A stretch of 64,000 nucleotides of DNA from JAIVJZ01 sp036386515 (GCA_036386515.1 DASVVO010000081.1:62001-126000), one strand, 5' to 3'; shown: positions 24,438-33,369, counted from the first letter of the stretch. Made by a program: numbers and translations. Notes: a model not told the origin generated them from the sequence alone.

Positions 24438-26450
24438 TCATTTCTTGCCCTGCAACTCCTTGAGCAGTTCCTCGCGGAAGTAGCCGACGGGGATCGTGCC
24501 CTGTTGCATAAAGAGGACGTGGAAGTCTCTGGGCGAGAAGCGTTCTCCCGCGATCCGGGCGGCCTCCTGGCGGAGGGCGAAGATTTGATCTTTGCCGAGG
24601 CGATAGGTGATGGCCTGCGTCGGCCATTTGGAATAACGGAAGATGGCGCGTTCGGCCGAGTCGCAACTGGCACGCTTGGCCGGTTTCGCCGTCGCCGCCC
24701 CGTCGCGGCAGGAGCCGGGCTGGAAGTCCACCACTTGCGAGAAGAGATCGACCGCCTCGGCATAGGACATGCGCCCGGTGTGGATGCCGGTGTCGATGCG
24801 GACGCGCAAATCGCGGTAGAGCTTGCCCTTGAGTTGATAGAGGCGTTCTTCGGGCGAGTAGAAGCCGGTGGGAAATCCGGGCTGGGGGTCGGCCATGAGC
24901 GCTTCGGAGTAGAGTCCCCATCCTTCGGCGGCCATCGAATCCTGCCACATCGAAGACGAGTCTTCGACCGCGCCGGGCGTGAGCCAGCGCGCGGGCGCGA
25001 TGCGGTCGCGGTATTGGGTCATCACTTTGTAGTGCCAGTCGTGGCCGGGAAAGCCTTCGTGCGCGGCGAGGTCTGCGAGCGAGGCGCGATTGTTCTCCCT
25101 GAGCACGGCCTCGTCGTCGCGGCCGGAGGTCGTGACGTAGAAACGGCCGACGCCGCTCGTTTTGAAAGGCGGGGCAGGGTAATAGGCCGCGCCGTCGATC
25201 GAGGCGCGCAAAGGGGGCGGCGTTTCGACCACTTCCAACTTGTAATCGGCGGGCACGTCGAAGACGCCCGACTTGCGCCCGTATTCGACGAGGCGAAAGG
25301 CGGCCTCCTCATACCACTTGACCATCTCCGCATCCGACTTCGGGTAATCCTTGCCGAGTTCATCGAAGACGGCGAGCACGGCGGCCTCGCCCGATTCGGG
25401 CAACTGCATCGCCTTGCGCCGCCCGATCTCGCGCGCGAGCGTGATCATCTCGCGCTGGGTGGCGTTGACGATCGCCATCGAGTCGTCGAAGAGTTTCCCG
25501 GCGGTTGTGTCCGGCATCCGCAGGTTGTTCCTGAGCGCCCAGTTGTACTCCTCCTCGCCCAGCGCGAAGCGGTCGGCGCGAAACTGCGCCTTGACGTTCG
25601 ACGCGCCCGGCTTGCTCGCGTCGTCGAAGAAAGTGCGCGCGACGTAATCGCGCAAGGCGCGATAACCGGCCGCCGCGCCCATCGCGGCCTCTCTCACCTC
25701 CCGCAAGAGCGCGTCGCGCCCCGCGCCCGGCGCGATGCGTTCGGCGGCGAGGTCGGGCAGCGTCCGCTCGAAATAGGTGGCGGTTGATTCGGCCGTCGTG
25801 ATGCCGTTGCGCAGCAGCATCCGGTGGTCGGGCGTGTTGCCGGATTTCACCCCGGCGGCGAGTTGTTCCTGCGCGGTTTGAAAATATTTCGGCACGGCTC
25901 GCAGGCGTTTGACGACGAGCGACCACTCTTCGGACGTGCCGTAAGTCTTCTCGCCCGTCTGCGTCATTCCTTGCAGTTGCCAATCGATCGCGCGGAAGGG
26001 TTCGTCTGTGTAGGTGTCGAGGGCGCGCTGCTGATACTTGCGGACGCCGTGCTGGCGCAGCAGGAAGCGGATTTGCGCGAGCGCGACTTCGCGATCGATG
26101 CGAAGGTTCGACGAGAGCGTGCCGGGGTTGATAGCGACGAGGGCTTTTTGCGTGTCGGCGAGCCAGCGGTCTTCCGTGGCGATGGCGGCGGCGGAATGAT
26201 CGCGCAGGCGGCCGTCCGCTTCGCGCAAGGCCGGTTCGAGTCCCGCGCCGCCGAGATAGGTGTTGACGGTCGGGTTCCGGCGCAGGAATTCGCGCACGTA
26301 GGCGTCGTGAACGCGCTTGAAATTCCGGTCGCCGCCGGTGCTGCTGGAGACGTTCGGGCGGGCGGCCTGCGTCTGCGTCGCCTGCGGCGGTCGCGGCGTC
26401 CAGCCGGAAGTTAAGACGAGCGCGGCCGTGAGTAATAAAAGTTTTCGCAT
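24438..26450 (-). CDS. DUF885 family protein, predicted secreted peptidase-like
   Basis: A 670-aa protein. I start it at the ATG at 26450, preceded by GGGAGACGAAAA, so that it begins with a signal peptide (M-R-K-L-L-L-L-T-A-A-L-V-L); the open frame extends 24 codons further upstream without a binding site. The family (PF05960) is all-helical with a conserved H-E-G-F-P-G-H motif, seen here in the second half, plus C-terminal Y-R-L-G-K-D-Q-I. It is regarded as a gluzincin-like metallopeptidase group, though substrates are mostly unknown. It is convergent with the DinB gene. Confidence 0.8.
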   Translation of the reverse strand: MRKLLLLTAALVLTSGWTPRPPQATQTQAARPNVSSSTGGDRNFKRVHDAYVREFLRRNPTVNTYLGGAGLEPALREADGRLRDHSAAAIATEDRWLADTQKALVAINPGTLSSNLRIDREVALAQIRFLLRQHGVRKYQQRALDTYTDEPFRAIDWQLQGMTQTGEKTYGTSEEWSLVVKRLRAVPKYFQTAQEQLAAGVKSGNTPDHRMLLRNGITTAESTATYFERTLPDLAAERIAPGAGRDALLREVREAAMGAAAGYRALRDYVARTFFDDASKPGASNVKAQFRADRFALGEEEYNWALRNNLRMPDTTAGKLFDDSMAIVNATQREMITLAREIGRRKAMQLPESGEAAVLAVFDELGKDYPKSDAEMVKWYEEAAFRLVEYGRKSGVFDVPADYKLEVVETPPPLRASIDGAAYYPAPPFKTSGVGRFYVTTSGRDDEAVLRENNRASLADLAAHEGFPGHDWHYKVMTQYRDRIAPARWLTPGAVEDSSSMWQDSMAAEGWGLYSEALMADPQPGFPTGFYSPEERLYQLKGKLYRDLRVRIDTGIHTGRMSYAEAVDLFSQVVDFQPGSCRDGAATAKPAKRASCDSAERAIFRYSKWPTQAITYRLGKDQIFALRQEAARIAGERFSPRDFHVLFMQQGTIPVGYFREELLKELQGKK

Positions 26451-26564
26451 TTTTCGTCTCCCACTGAAAACGCTGAAGGCCATCAAAATCGAGGCGGGGC
26501 GGGACGGAAATATTTGGGGCAACCTGCCGCCCGCGCGCGCGCATCAGAATTGGCGAGCATAGCA

Positions 26565-26660
26565 ATGACCCAACGAATCGCCGGGGGGCGATTCACAAAG
26601 TTGGGCGATTCTCCTGTGGTTTCCGCCCGGTGTGAGAGCACACACCGGGCGGTTTTTTTT
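26565..26660 (+). ncRNA. Candidate structured small RNA, no adjacent plus-strand gene
   Basis: CCCAAC (26569-26574) pairs with GTTGGG (26600-26605) and encloses GAATCGCC/GGCGATTC (26575-26582 with 26587-26594, GGGG loop). A perfect intrinsic terminator follows at 26623-26660. Genes on both sides are on the minus strand, so the terminator must end a plus-strand transcript that starts nearby. No promoter with good boxes was found. The gap 26451-26790 otherwise holds only a repeat element. Confidence 0.45.
26623..26660 (+). terminator. Perfect intrinsic terminator
   Basis: CCGCCCGGTGTG (26623-26634) and CACACCGGGCGG (26641-26652) form a 12-bp perfect stem with a 6-nt loop, followed directly by eight T residues on the plus strand. 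Confidence 0.9.
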
Positions 26661-26667
26661 GTGTCTG

Positions 26668-26799
26668 TCAGCAGTCAGTCGTCCGTTGTCAGTTGTTTTT
26701 GTCTTGGTTAAGTTGCCGCCTTCATTTTTAGCAGCACGCTTGAGCGGCACTAAAACAACTGACAACTGACTACTGACCACGGACAACCGACTACTGACC
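26668..26799. repeat. Palindromic word-repeat element, GACAACT type
   Basis: The left arm has TCAGCAGTCAGTCGTCCGTTG-like words (26668-26700). The right arm has ACAACTGACAACTGACTACT and GACCACGGACAACCGACTAC (26755-26799). The right arm overlaps the stop codon of the minus-strand gene at 26791. Confidence 0.82.
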
Positions 26800-27129
26800 C
26801 GTTTTCCATCCCGTGAACATGAGCGGCGGGACGATGGGCATGTTGGTGCGGATCGTGCCGCTCAGGTTGTCGCCTTCGCGGCGGCCTTCGATGGTGGCCT
26901 GAATAGACATGCCCTTGATCCTGAGCGCGACGGCGGCATTGAAAATGTCGCCACTCAGCGAGAGGGAGTCTAAGTCCGCTTCGCCCCAGGACGAGATCAT
27001 CCGCCCGCGCAAGCCGCCGCCGTCCTCTTCCACGTTGAGCGTCGCCGTCTGCGGCCCCAAAGGCGACGTGATTTCCAATTGCCATGACCCGACGAATCCC
27101 GCCTGATCTCCTGTTGCTGATCTGCTCAT
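26791..27129 (-). CDS. Small hypothetical beta-rich protein
   Basis: 112 aa, not recognised. The sequence alternates hydrophobic residues in short strands (F-V-G-S-W-Q-L-E-I-T-S-P-L-G, A-T-L-N-V-E-E-D-G-G-G-L-R-G-R-M, I-Q-A-T-I-E-G-R-R-E-G-D-N-L-S-G-T-I), which suggests a lipocalin- or calycin-like barrel. There is no signal peptide. Its ATG overlaps the stop of the M16 gene upstream (ATGA), so it is translationally coupled and may act with the peptidases. Its last residues (T-G-Q) fall in a repeat arm. Confidence 0.7.
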   Translation of the reverse strand: MSRSATGDQAGFVGSWQLEITSPLGPQTATLNVEEDGGGLRGRMISSWGEADLDSLSLSGDIFNAAVALRIKGMSIQATIEGRREGDNLSGTIRTNMPIVPPLMFTGWKTGQ

Positions 27130-28559
27130 ATCACTCCATTAGTTGTAGTTTCGGCGACCTCCGACAACGACGGCGGCGCGTTTTTGCGCTTCCCCGCGTT
27201 ATCGTAAATCTCAATCTCTTCGGCGTAACCTTTGATGTCATCGGCGAGCGCATCGGCGTCGCCGACGACGACGATGGCGGCGCGCTCGGGCGTGATGTAG
27301 CGGCGCGCGACGCGCTGCACTTCCGCGCGCGTCACCGCGCTCACGCGCTCGCGGTAGGTGTGCAGGTAGTCGTCGGGCAGATTGTGCATCTTGATCTGGA
27401 TTAACTGGTCGATCAAACCGTCGAGCGTTTCCAGCCGGATGGGGAAGATGCCCGTCAGGTAGTTCTGCGCGTCGAGGAGTTCCTTCTCGGTGACGAGGTC
27501 TTCGCGGATGCGCCCGAGTTCGTAGAAAAACTCTTTGAGCGACGCGCCCGTGACGGGCGTGCGCACTTCGGCGACGGCGCGAAAACTCCCGGCGGTGCGG
27601 CGCGCGTCGAGGCTCGTGTAGGCGCCGTAGGTGTAGCCTTTGTCTTCGCGCAGGTTCATAAAGATGCGCGAGGAGGCGTTTGCGCCGAGCACGGTGTGCA
27701 TGACGAGCATCGGAAAATAGTCGGGGTCGGTGCGCGTGATGGCGGTGTTGGCGATGATGATGTTCGACTGCGCCGAGCCGGGGCGATCCACGAGGTAGAG
27801 CGTGCGATGCGCGCGCGCGGGCGGGGCGGGGAACTCCGACGCCTCCGTCTCGCCCGGCTGCCACGCGCCGAAGAGTTCTTCGATGCGCCGGAGCGCATCG
27901 TCGCGGCGGATGTCGCCGCCAATGACGAGCACGGCGTTGTTCGGGATAAAGCGGCGGCGGTGGAAGCCGACGAGATCATCGCGCGAGATGGCCGTGATGG
28001 ATTCGGGCGTGGCCGAGACGACGCTGTAAGGGTGTTGGCCGTAGATGACGCGCGCGAGTTGTTCGTTGGCGAGGAAGGAGGGCTGGCCGCGCTGCGCGAT
28101 CAAGTTTTGGAGCGCGTTCTGCTTCGTCAGTTCCAACTCGTCGGCGGGAAACGAAGGGCGCAGCGTGATGTCGGCCATCAACTCCAAAATCTCGTCGCTG
28201 AACTGCGAGAGCGAAGAAGCGGCCACGGTCGTGTTGTCGGAACTCGCGCCCGCGCCGAGCGTCGCGCCGAGGCGCGCCACGTCGTCCGCGATGCGGCGGC
28301 TCGTGCGCGTCTCGGTGCCCTCGTTGAGCATGCCGGTCAGCACATCGGTCAGGCCGGGCAGGGCGGGCGGGTCGTGCGCGTCGCCGGTGCGGAAGGCGAG
28401 CCGGCAGGTGACCAGAGGCAGGCGCGGATTCTCCAGGAAGACGACGCGCAAGCCGTTCGGCAGCGTCGCCTCCACGGGCGCGGGCAGATTCAAAGGGCGC
28501 GGCGCGAGCGGCGCGGGCGGCTCACGGCGAAAAGTTTCGAGTTCGGTGTCGGGCATCAT
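27126..28559 (-). CDS. M16 peptidase family protein lacking the zinc motif
   Basis: A 477-aa M16B-type protein (P-N-G-L-R-V-V-F-L-E-N ... F-I-P-N-N-A-V-L-V-I-G-G-D-I ... G-A-N-A-S-S-R-I-F-M-N-L-R-E-D-K-G-Y-T-Y-G-A). Where the H-x-x-E-H motif belongs it has P-G-L-T-D-V-L-T-G-M-L, so it cannot bind zinc in the usual way. The R/Y substrate-binding motif of non-catalytic subunits is kept (E-D-K-G-Y-T-Y-G-A). It should pair with the active subunit encoded just upstream at 28633, as in bacterial processing-peptidase-like heterodimers. Confidence 0.9.
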   Translation of the reverse strand: MMPDTELETFRREPPAPLAPRPLNLPAPVEATLPNGLRVVFLENPRLPLVTCRLAFRTGDAHDPPALPGLTDVLTGMLNEGTETRTSRRIADDVARLGATLGAGASSDNTTVAASSLSQFSDEILELMADITLRPSFPADELELTKQNALQNLIAQRGQPSFLANEQLARVIYGQHPYSVVSATPESITAISRDDLVGFHRRRFIPNNAVLVIGGDIRRDDALRRIEELFGAWQPGETEASEFPAPPARAHRTLYLVDRPGSAQSNIIIANTAITRTDPDYFPMLVMHTVLGANASSRIFMNLREDKGYTYGAYTSLDARRTAGSFRAVAEVRTPVTGASLKEFFYELGRIREDLVTEKELLDAQNYLTGIFPIRLETLDGLIDQLIQIKMHNLPDDYLHTYRERVSAVTRAEVQRVARRYITPERAAIVVVGDADALADDIKGYAEEIEIYDNAGKRKNAPPSLSEVAETTTNGVI

Positions 28560-28562
28560 AAG

Positions 28563-28652
28563 AAAACGGTGACAGGTGACAGGTGACAGGTGACGAGATA
28601 AGGACGTGTTCTTAGTTTTAACTTGTCAACCGTCACTTGTCGCTTGTGACTT
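28563..28652. repeat. Palindromic word-repeat element, GTGACAG type
   Basis: Left arm GGTGACAGGTGACAGGTGAC (from about 28568), right arm ACTTGTCAACCGTCACTTGT and CGCTTGTGAC (28621-28652), with a spacer of about 30 nt. The right arm encodes the C-terminus V-T-S-D-K of the upstream M16 protein, matching V-T-S-D-R of PdxA. Confidence 0.85.
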
Positions 28653-30081
28653 TGGCGATCGGCGTCTCCGGCGTTTCGGTTGGGGGGATGGGTTCCGGCG
28701 TGGACGGGCGCGGCGGCACCTGGGGCGGCGGCGCGCCGGGCTGTTCCGCTTCCGGTTGCGCGGCGGCGGCGGCGGCGGCATCGGCCGCCGGTTCCGCCTG
28801 CTCCGTGCCTTCGGGCGCGGGGATGATTTCGATGAAAGCGTGATTGTCCGTGTGCAGGTAGCGCGCCACCACCTCCTTGATTTGCGCGGGCGTGACGGCG
28901 AGGTAGCGTTCGATCTCGGTGTTGACGAGGCGCGGGTCGCCGTCGTAGAGCGTGTACTCGGCGAGCCGCTGCGCGCGGTACATCGTCGTCTGGCGTCCGC
29001 GCACGGCATCGTTCAAGAGCGAGTTGCGCAGTTTCTCCATCTCCTCCGCGGTCGGCCCTTCGGCGGCCAGGCGCGCGATCTCTTCGTTGATGGTGCGGCG
29101 GATGTCGTCGGTCGAGCGGCCGGGCTTCGGGATGGCGAACAGGTAGAGCGACGAAGGGCCGCGGCGTTCGCCGATGCCGCCCTGCACGGCGACGACCGAC
29201 TCGTCGCCCTTCACGAGTTTTTGATAAAACCGCGAACTTTCGCCTTCGAGCAAAAGTTCGCTGGCGAGCGTTAAGGCGTAGGCGTCGGGGGTGCGGCGCG
29301 CGGGGGCTTTCCAGCCGAGCATCAGCGCGGGCAACTGCGCGAACGGATCGCGATACGTCTCGAAGGGCGCGGCCACCTCCAACGGTTCACTCACGTCAAC
29401 TCCGGGCGGCGTGGACTGGCGCGGGATGGTGGCGAAATACTTCTCGATGAGCGCGCGCGCCTCGGCCGAATCGAAGTCGCCGACGACGACGAGCACGGCG
29501 TTGTTCGGCGCATAGTAGATGCGGAAGAACTCGCGGATGTCTTCGATGGTGGCATCGTCGAGGTCTTGCATCGAGCCGATGGTCGAGTGCGCGTTGGCGG
29601 GATTCCGGTAGACGAGTTCGTTGAGGCGCAGGAAGGCGTTGGAGTAAGGGCGGTTGTCGTAGTTGAGCCGCTTTTCTTCCTGCACGGCGTTGCGCTGGTT
29701 GTCGAGATTCTCCTGCGTGACTTTGAGCGAGCGCATGCGGTCGCTCTCCAGCCAGAGGGCGAGCGGGAGTTGATCGGCGGGCAGCGTCTCGTAGTAGTTG
29801 GTGCGCTCGCTCGAAGTCGTGCCGTTCATCGTGCCGCCGGAGTTGAAGATGTACTGAAAGTGCGCGGCCTTCGGCACGTTCTCCGAGCCTTGAAACATCA
29901 TGTGCTCGAAGAGATGCGCGAAGCCCGTGCGCCCCGCGCGTTCGTTGCGCGAGCCGACATCGTAATAGACGCAGACCGACACGACCGGCACGCTCCGGTC
30001 TTCGCTGAGCACGACGCGCAGGCCGTTCTCCAGCGTGAACTGTTCGATGGGAATGTGCGGCAGTGTGAAACTTGCGGACAA
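28633..30081 (-). CDS. M16 family zinc metallopeptidase, catalytic subunit
   Basis: A 482-aa M16B peptidase with the inverted zinc motif H56-L-F-E-H60 and the distal glutamate in N-A-V-Q-E-E-K-R (about 135). The start is TTG at 30081, with GAGG about 8 nt upstream; no signal peptide is visible. The C-terminal 60 residues are Ala/Glu/Pro-rich. It is the second gene after a TonB_C-domain gene (9-nt gap) and is followed by the zinc-less M16 gene, so the pair is expected to form a heterodimer that degrades peptides held in a closed chamber. Confidence 0.93.
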   Translation of the reverse strand: MSASFTLPHIPIEQFTLENGLRVVLSEDRSVPVVSVCVYYDVGSRNERAGRTGFAHLFEHMMFQGSENVPKAAHFQYIFNSGGTMNGTTSSERTNYYETLPADQLPLALWLESDRMRSLKVTQENLDNQRNAVQEEKRLNYDNRPYSNAFLRLNELVYRNPANAHSTIGSMQDLDDATIEDIREFFRIYYAPNNAVLVVVGDFDSAEARALIEKYFATIPRQSTPPGVDVSEPLEVAAPFETYRDPFAQLPALMLGWKAPARRTPDAYALTLASELLLEGESSRFYQKLVKGDESVVAVQGGIGERRGPSSLYLFAIPKPGRSTDDIRRTINEEIARLAAEGPTAEEMEKLRNSLLNDAVRGRQTTMYRAQRLAEYTLYDGDPRLVNTEIERYLAVTPAQIKEVVARYLHTDNHAFIEIIPAPEGTEQAEPAADAAAAAAAQPEAEQPGAPPPQVPPRPSTPEPIPPTETPETPIAKVTSDK

Positions 30082-30090
30082 ATTAAGACC

Positions 30091-30633
30091 TCAATATAAA
30101 CGGAAATGATAAATGACGGTGACGTACTGCGAAACGGGGCGACCGTCTTTGCGCGCCGGTTCAAATTTGATGCGCCGCGCGGCTTGAACGGCTTCCTCCG
30201 TCACGCCGTGTGGCAAGCCTTCGAGCACCTCCACGCGACCGCCCACTTTGCCGTCCGCGCCGAGGATGATGCGTAGTTTGACCTTCCCCTCCACCCCGTA
30301 GCCGCGCGCCCCGCTCGGGTAGTCCGGGTTCGGCTTCGACTTGACGACGGCGCGCACGGAGACCTCCCTCCCCGTCAGCACCTTGTCTTCGTCCGCACGC
30401 GCCTCGTCGCGCGCCGCGTCCTGCGATTCGCCCTTCGATTCGCCCTTCGATTCGTCCTTTGATTCGTCCGCACGCGCCTCGTCCCTCGACTCGTCTTTCG
30501 TGTCGGACTTACCGGCGCGCTCATCCTTCGGCGGCTCGACGCGCCAAACGCGGCGCGATTGCGCGAAGGCGTGCGACGCCGCACCGGCGGACGCGACGAC
30601 GAGGATGACGATCAGGCCGAAAACGCGTTTCAT
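30091..30633 (-). CDS. Secreted protein with TonB C-terminal domain
   Basis: 180 aa: signal peptide (V-F-G-L-I-V-I-L-V-V-A-S-A-G-A-A-S-H-A), a repetitive charged linker of K/D/E/S/R words (about 35-85), then a TonB_C domain at about 95-180 (P-D-Y-P-S-G-A-R-G-Y-G-V-E-G-K-V-K-L-R-I ... A-V-Q-A-A-R-R-I-K-F-E-P-A, Y-V-T-V-I-Y-H-F). Classical TonB has an uncleaved membrane anchor; here A-F-A-Q looks like a signal peptidase site, so it may be periplasmic. The repeated S-K-D-E-S-K-G-E-S-K-G-E-S words are encoded by a GATTCGTCC-like DNA repeat. Confidence 0.85.
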   Translation of the reverse strand: MKRVFGLIVILVVASAGAASHAFAQSRRVWRVEPPKDERAGKSDTKDESRDEARADESKDESKGESKGESQDAARDEARADEDKVLTGREVSVRAVVKSKPNPDYPSGARGYGVEGKVKLRIILGADGKVGGRVEVLEGLPHGVTEEAVQAARRIKFEPARKDGRPVSQYVTVIYHFRLY

Positions 30634-30697
30634 AATTCTTGACAGGCTTTTGAAGGCGAAAGCGCGGGCGCGGGTTGCTAGCCTCGCGCGCCAAACT

Positions 30698-31156
30698 TTA
30701 CGTCTGCGGGGGCGTGTTGATCATGCCGCGCAATTCGGCGCGCAGGCGTTCGATCTCATGGAGCTTCTGCTGCACGCGTTCAAAGAGCGGGGTCTGCGAT
30801 TTGATGCCCTCGTCAATCAAAAACGCGGCCGCCTCGGCGCGCGAGCGAAAGACGCCCGCCTGCACCAGGTTCTCCAACTTCTCCTGCGCCTCGTGCGAGA
30901 CTTTGACGGCCACCACATAATCATCCTTCGCCGACATGGCGCGCTCGATGGTGCGGCTGATGTCGCGCCCGATGGAGGAGAGCGATTCGGGAATGCGCGA
31001 GGCGATGTCGCGCACCGAAGAAGAGACGCGTTCGCGGTCGGCCGCGTGTCCGGCTTCATCTTCGTCGTCGCGCAGCATCAGGTCGTCGATGATCTCGCCC
31101 TGGGCGGCGGGGTCGTGCGGGTGGTGCGGGTTGTTCGGATCGTAAGGACTGCTCAT
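30698..31156 (-). CDS. Hypothetical protein with ribbon-helix-helix-like C-terminal region
   Basis: 152 aa, no named family recognised. The N-terminus is His/Pro/Asp-rich. Residues about 85-125 (Y-V-V-A-V-K-V-S-H-E-A-Q-E-K-L-E-N-L-V ... S-R-A-E-A-A-A-F-L-I-D-E-G-I) have the strand-helix-helix pattern of Arc/MetJ-type regulators. A short coiled coil ends the protein (R-V-Q-Q-K-L-H-E-I-E-R-L-R-A-E-L-R). AAGGAG precedes the ATG. It is the first gene of the minus-strand group with tonB_C and the M16 pair and could be its regulator. Confidence 0.65.
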   Translation of the reverse strand: MSSPYDPNNPHHPHDPAAQGEIIDDLMLRDDEDEAGHAADRERVSSSVRDIASRIPESLSSIGRDISRTIERAMSAKDDYVVAVKVSHEAQEKLENLVQAGVFRSRAEAAAFLIDEGIKSQTPLFERVQQKLHEIERLRAELRGMINTPPQT

Positions 31157-31304
31157 AGCGAAAAATCTCCTTCACTCCGGCTCGCGCCCCGTGGCGCAAA
31201 ACTGCGACGGGCGCGGGCGCACTGCGTTTGCAATTTGCTTGGCTGATTGCTGCCGGCCATTTTAATTTATCGGAGGGAAAGTAACAAACAGCCATTCCCG
31301 AAGA

Positions 31305-31412
31305 AGAAGGGGAAAGGGTAAAGGGTAAGGGGGGAAGGGAAAAGGAAAAGAAAGAACCGAATGTGCCAAAGTCACATTTTACCCTTCACCTTTTCCCCTT
31401 ACCCTTTACCCT
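31305..31412. repeat. Palindromic word-repeat element, GGGGTAA type
   Basis: The left arm has GGGGAAAGGGTAAAGGGTAA (31308 onward). The right arm has ACCCTTCACCTTTTCCCCTT and ACCCTTTACCC (31380-31412). It lies in the divergent gap between the minus-strand operon and the S41 gene. The gap 31157-31599 also holds the promoter below and a leader with nothing else visible. Confidence 0.82.
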
Positions 31413-31468
31413 GGTCGCTTCGCCCATCCGAGAAATTGGATGCCCGCGCGCGGGGTCAAGACGCAACC

Positions 31469-31497
31469 TTGCCGCCCTTTCACTCATCCAGTACTAT
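31469..31497 (+). promoter_or_regulatory. Candidate promoter of the S41 peptidase gene
   Basis: TTGCCG (31469-31474), a 17-nt spacer and TACTAT (31492-31497), about 100 nt before the start codon. Confidence 0.5.
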
Positions 31498-31599
31498 ACA
31501 AAAACTGCCCCCGGCGGCGCGTCGCACACGGCGGCCACGCTTCCGGCGCGCCCTGGTTTTCGGTCTCAGCGGAAAATGGTCTTGAGAGGTTTGTCCGTA

Positions 31600-33369
31600 G
31601 TGAAACAAAAAATATCATCCGCCCTCGTCGCGCTCCTGCTCGTCGCGCTGTCGCTTCCCACGTTCGTCTTTGCACAACAACCCGCGCCCGGCCGCACCGG
31701 CGCGCAGGGACAGCAGCAGCAGATGCCGCCCAACGTCGCCCCTTCCACTCCTTCGGGCAGGCGCGCTCGCCCGCGCGTCCCGGCCGCTTCCGGCGCGACG
31801 GCCGCCATCGAAGAGGACTTCGCCGAGGCTCTCAGCATCGTGCAGGAGAACTACGTGGACGGCGTGAAGATCGATTACAACGCCGCCTTCAAGTCGTCCA
31901 TCATCGGCATGCTGCGCTCGCTCGACCCGCACTCGAACTACTACGACTCGAAGGAATTCGAGGAACTGCAAGCCGACTGGCGTTCCGAGTATTACGGCAT
32001 CGGCGCGACCATCGGCGACCGCACCATCGGCGGGCAGACCGACACCTATATTCTCGCCACCTTTCCGGGCGCGCCCGCCACGCGCGCCGGTCTGCGTTTC
32101 GCCGACCGCATCGTGGAAGTGAACGGCGAGACGATCAAGGGCAAGAATTCGAGCGACGTGCGCGACCGTCTGCGCGGCCCGAAGGGTTCGAGCGTCAAGG
32201 TCACGGTCGAGCGCGCCTCGACGAAGGCTCTGGAGACGGTCGAGATCACGCGCGACGCCGTCGGCCAGCCGACCATTCCCGATTCCTATATCATCAAGCC
32301 CGGCGTCGGCTACGTTGACATGACGCGCGGCTTCAATCGCAGCACGGCCGAAGAGTTCGTCGCCGCGCTCGAAGATTTACGCAAGCAGGGCATGACCTCG
32401 CTCGTGCTCGATTTGCGCGGCAACCCCGGCGGCCTGCTCGATCAGGCCGTCAAAGTCGCCGAACGCTTCTTGCAGCGCGGTCAGGTGATCCTGTCGCAGA
32501 AGGGGCGCGTCGAGGGCAGCCAGCGCACCTATGAGTCGCGCAACAGTGCGCCCGACAACGTGCCGCTCGTCGTCCTGGTCAACCGCAACTCCGCTTCGGC
32601 TTCCGAGATCGTGGCGGGCGCGTTGCAAGACCACGACCGCGCGCTCATCATCGGCGAGACGAGTTTCGGCAAGGGACTCGTTCAGAGCATCATCCCCATG
32701 GAATACGGCACGGCGGTGACGCTCACCTCCTCGAAGTACTACACGCCTTCGGGTCGCCTCATCCAGCGCGACTATACGAACGAAGGTCTCTACGATTACT
32801 ACACGCGCGGCGGCGTCGGCAGCCTCGACGAGGAGAAGAAAGCGGCGGCGGCCGCCAAGCCGACCGGCCCTGAAAGCCTGACGGACACGGGGCGCAAGGT
32901 TTACGGCGGCGGCGGCATCGCGCCCGACGAACCCGTCAAGCCGCGCCTCATCGAACCGGCGCAGCAACGCCTGATCGACCCCGTCTTCGCCTTCGTCCGC
33001 GAACTCGTCAACGGTCGCATCAAGGGTTTCGAGGATTACAAAATCGCGCGCGCCATTGATTACGAGCACGACGTTAAGGCCGACGAGTATCCCATCACGG
33101 ATAACCTGTTCAAAGCTTTCAAGACCTTCGTTGCGAACGACGAGACCTTCAAATTGAAGGACGCGCAACTCGACCGCAGCCGCGACTTCATCGCGCGCCA
33201 CCTGCGCTATGACATCGCCACCGCCGCCTACGGCACGGTGACGGCGTCGCAGGTGCAGATCGTGGACGACCCGCAGGTCGCCAAGGCCATCGAAGTGCTG
33301 CCGCGCGCGAAGGAACTCTCCGTGGCCGCGATGCGCGGGCGCAATCCCGAACGCAAGGCGTTTGAATAA
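31600..33369 (+). CDS. S41 family C-terminal processing peptidase (CtpA/Prc-like)
   Basis: A periplasmic serine/lysine protease that trims or degrades envelope proteins from the C-terminus. I start it at GTG 31600, with GAGAGG about 10 nt upstream; this leaves a clean signal peptide (K-Q-K-I-S-S-A-L-V-A-L-L-L-V-A-L-S to F-V-F-A-Q-Q), whereas upstream starts add unrelated residues. The order is an N-terminal helical region, a PDZ domain (G-I-G-A-T-I ... A-P-A-T-R-A-G-L-R-F-A-D-R-I-V-E-V-N-G) and the S41 core with Y-V-D-M-T-R-G-F, D-L-R-G-N-P-G-G, the serine motif N-S-A-S-A-S-E and the lysine in S-F-G-K-G-L-V-Q. About 589 aa. Confidence 0.92.
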   Translation: MKQKISSALVALLLVALSLPTFVFAQQPAPGRTGAQGQQQQMPPNVAPSTPSGRRARPRVPAASGATAAIEEDFAEALSIVQENYVDGVKIDYNAAFKSSIIGMLRSLDPHSNYYDSKEFEELQADWRSEYYGIGATIGDRTIGGQTDTYILATFPGAPATRAGLRFADRIVEVNGETIKGKNSSDVRDRLRGPKGSSVKVTVERASTKALETVEITRDAVGQPTIPDSYIIKPGVGYVDMTRGFNRSTAEEFVAALEDLRKQGMTSLVLDLRGNPGGLLDQAVKVAERFLQRGQVILSQKGRVEGSQRTYESRNSAPDNVPLVVLVNRNSASASEIVAGALQDHDRALIIGETSFGKGLVQSIIPMEYGTAVTLTSSKYYTPSGRLIQRDYTNEGLYDYYTRGGVGSLDEEKKAAAAAKPTGPESLTDTGRKVYGGGGIAPDEPVKPRLIEPAQQRLIDPVFAFVRELVNGRIKGFEDYKIARAIDYEHDVKADEYPITDNLFKAFKTFVANDETFKLKDAQLDRSRDFIARHLRYDIATAAYGTVTASQVQIVDDPQVAKAIEVLPRAKELSVAAMRGRNPERKAFE

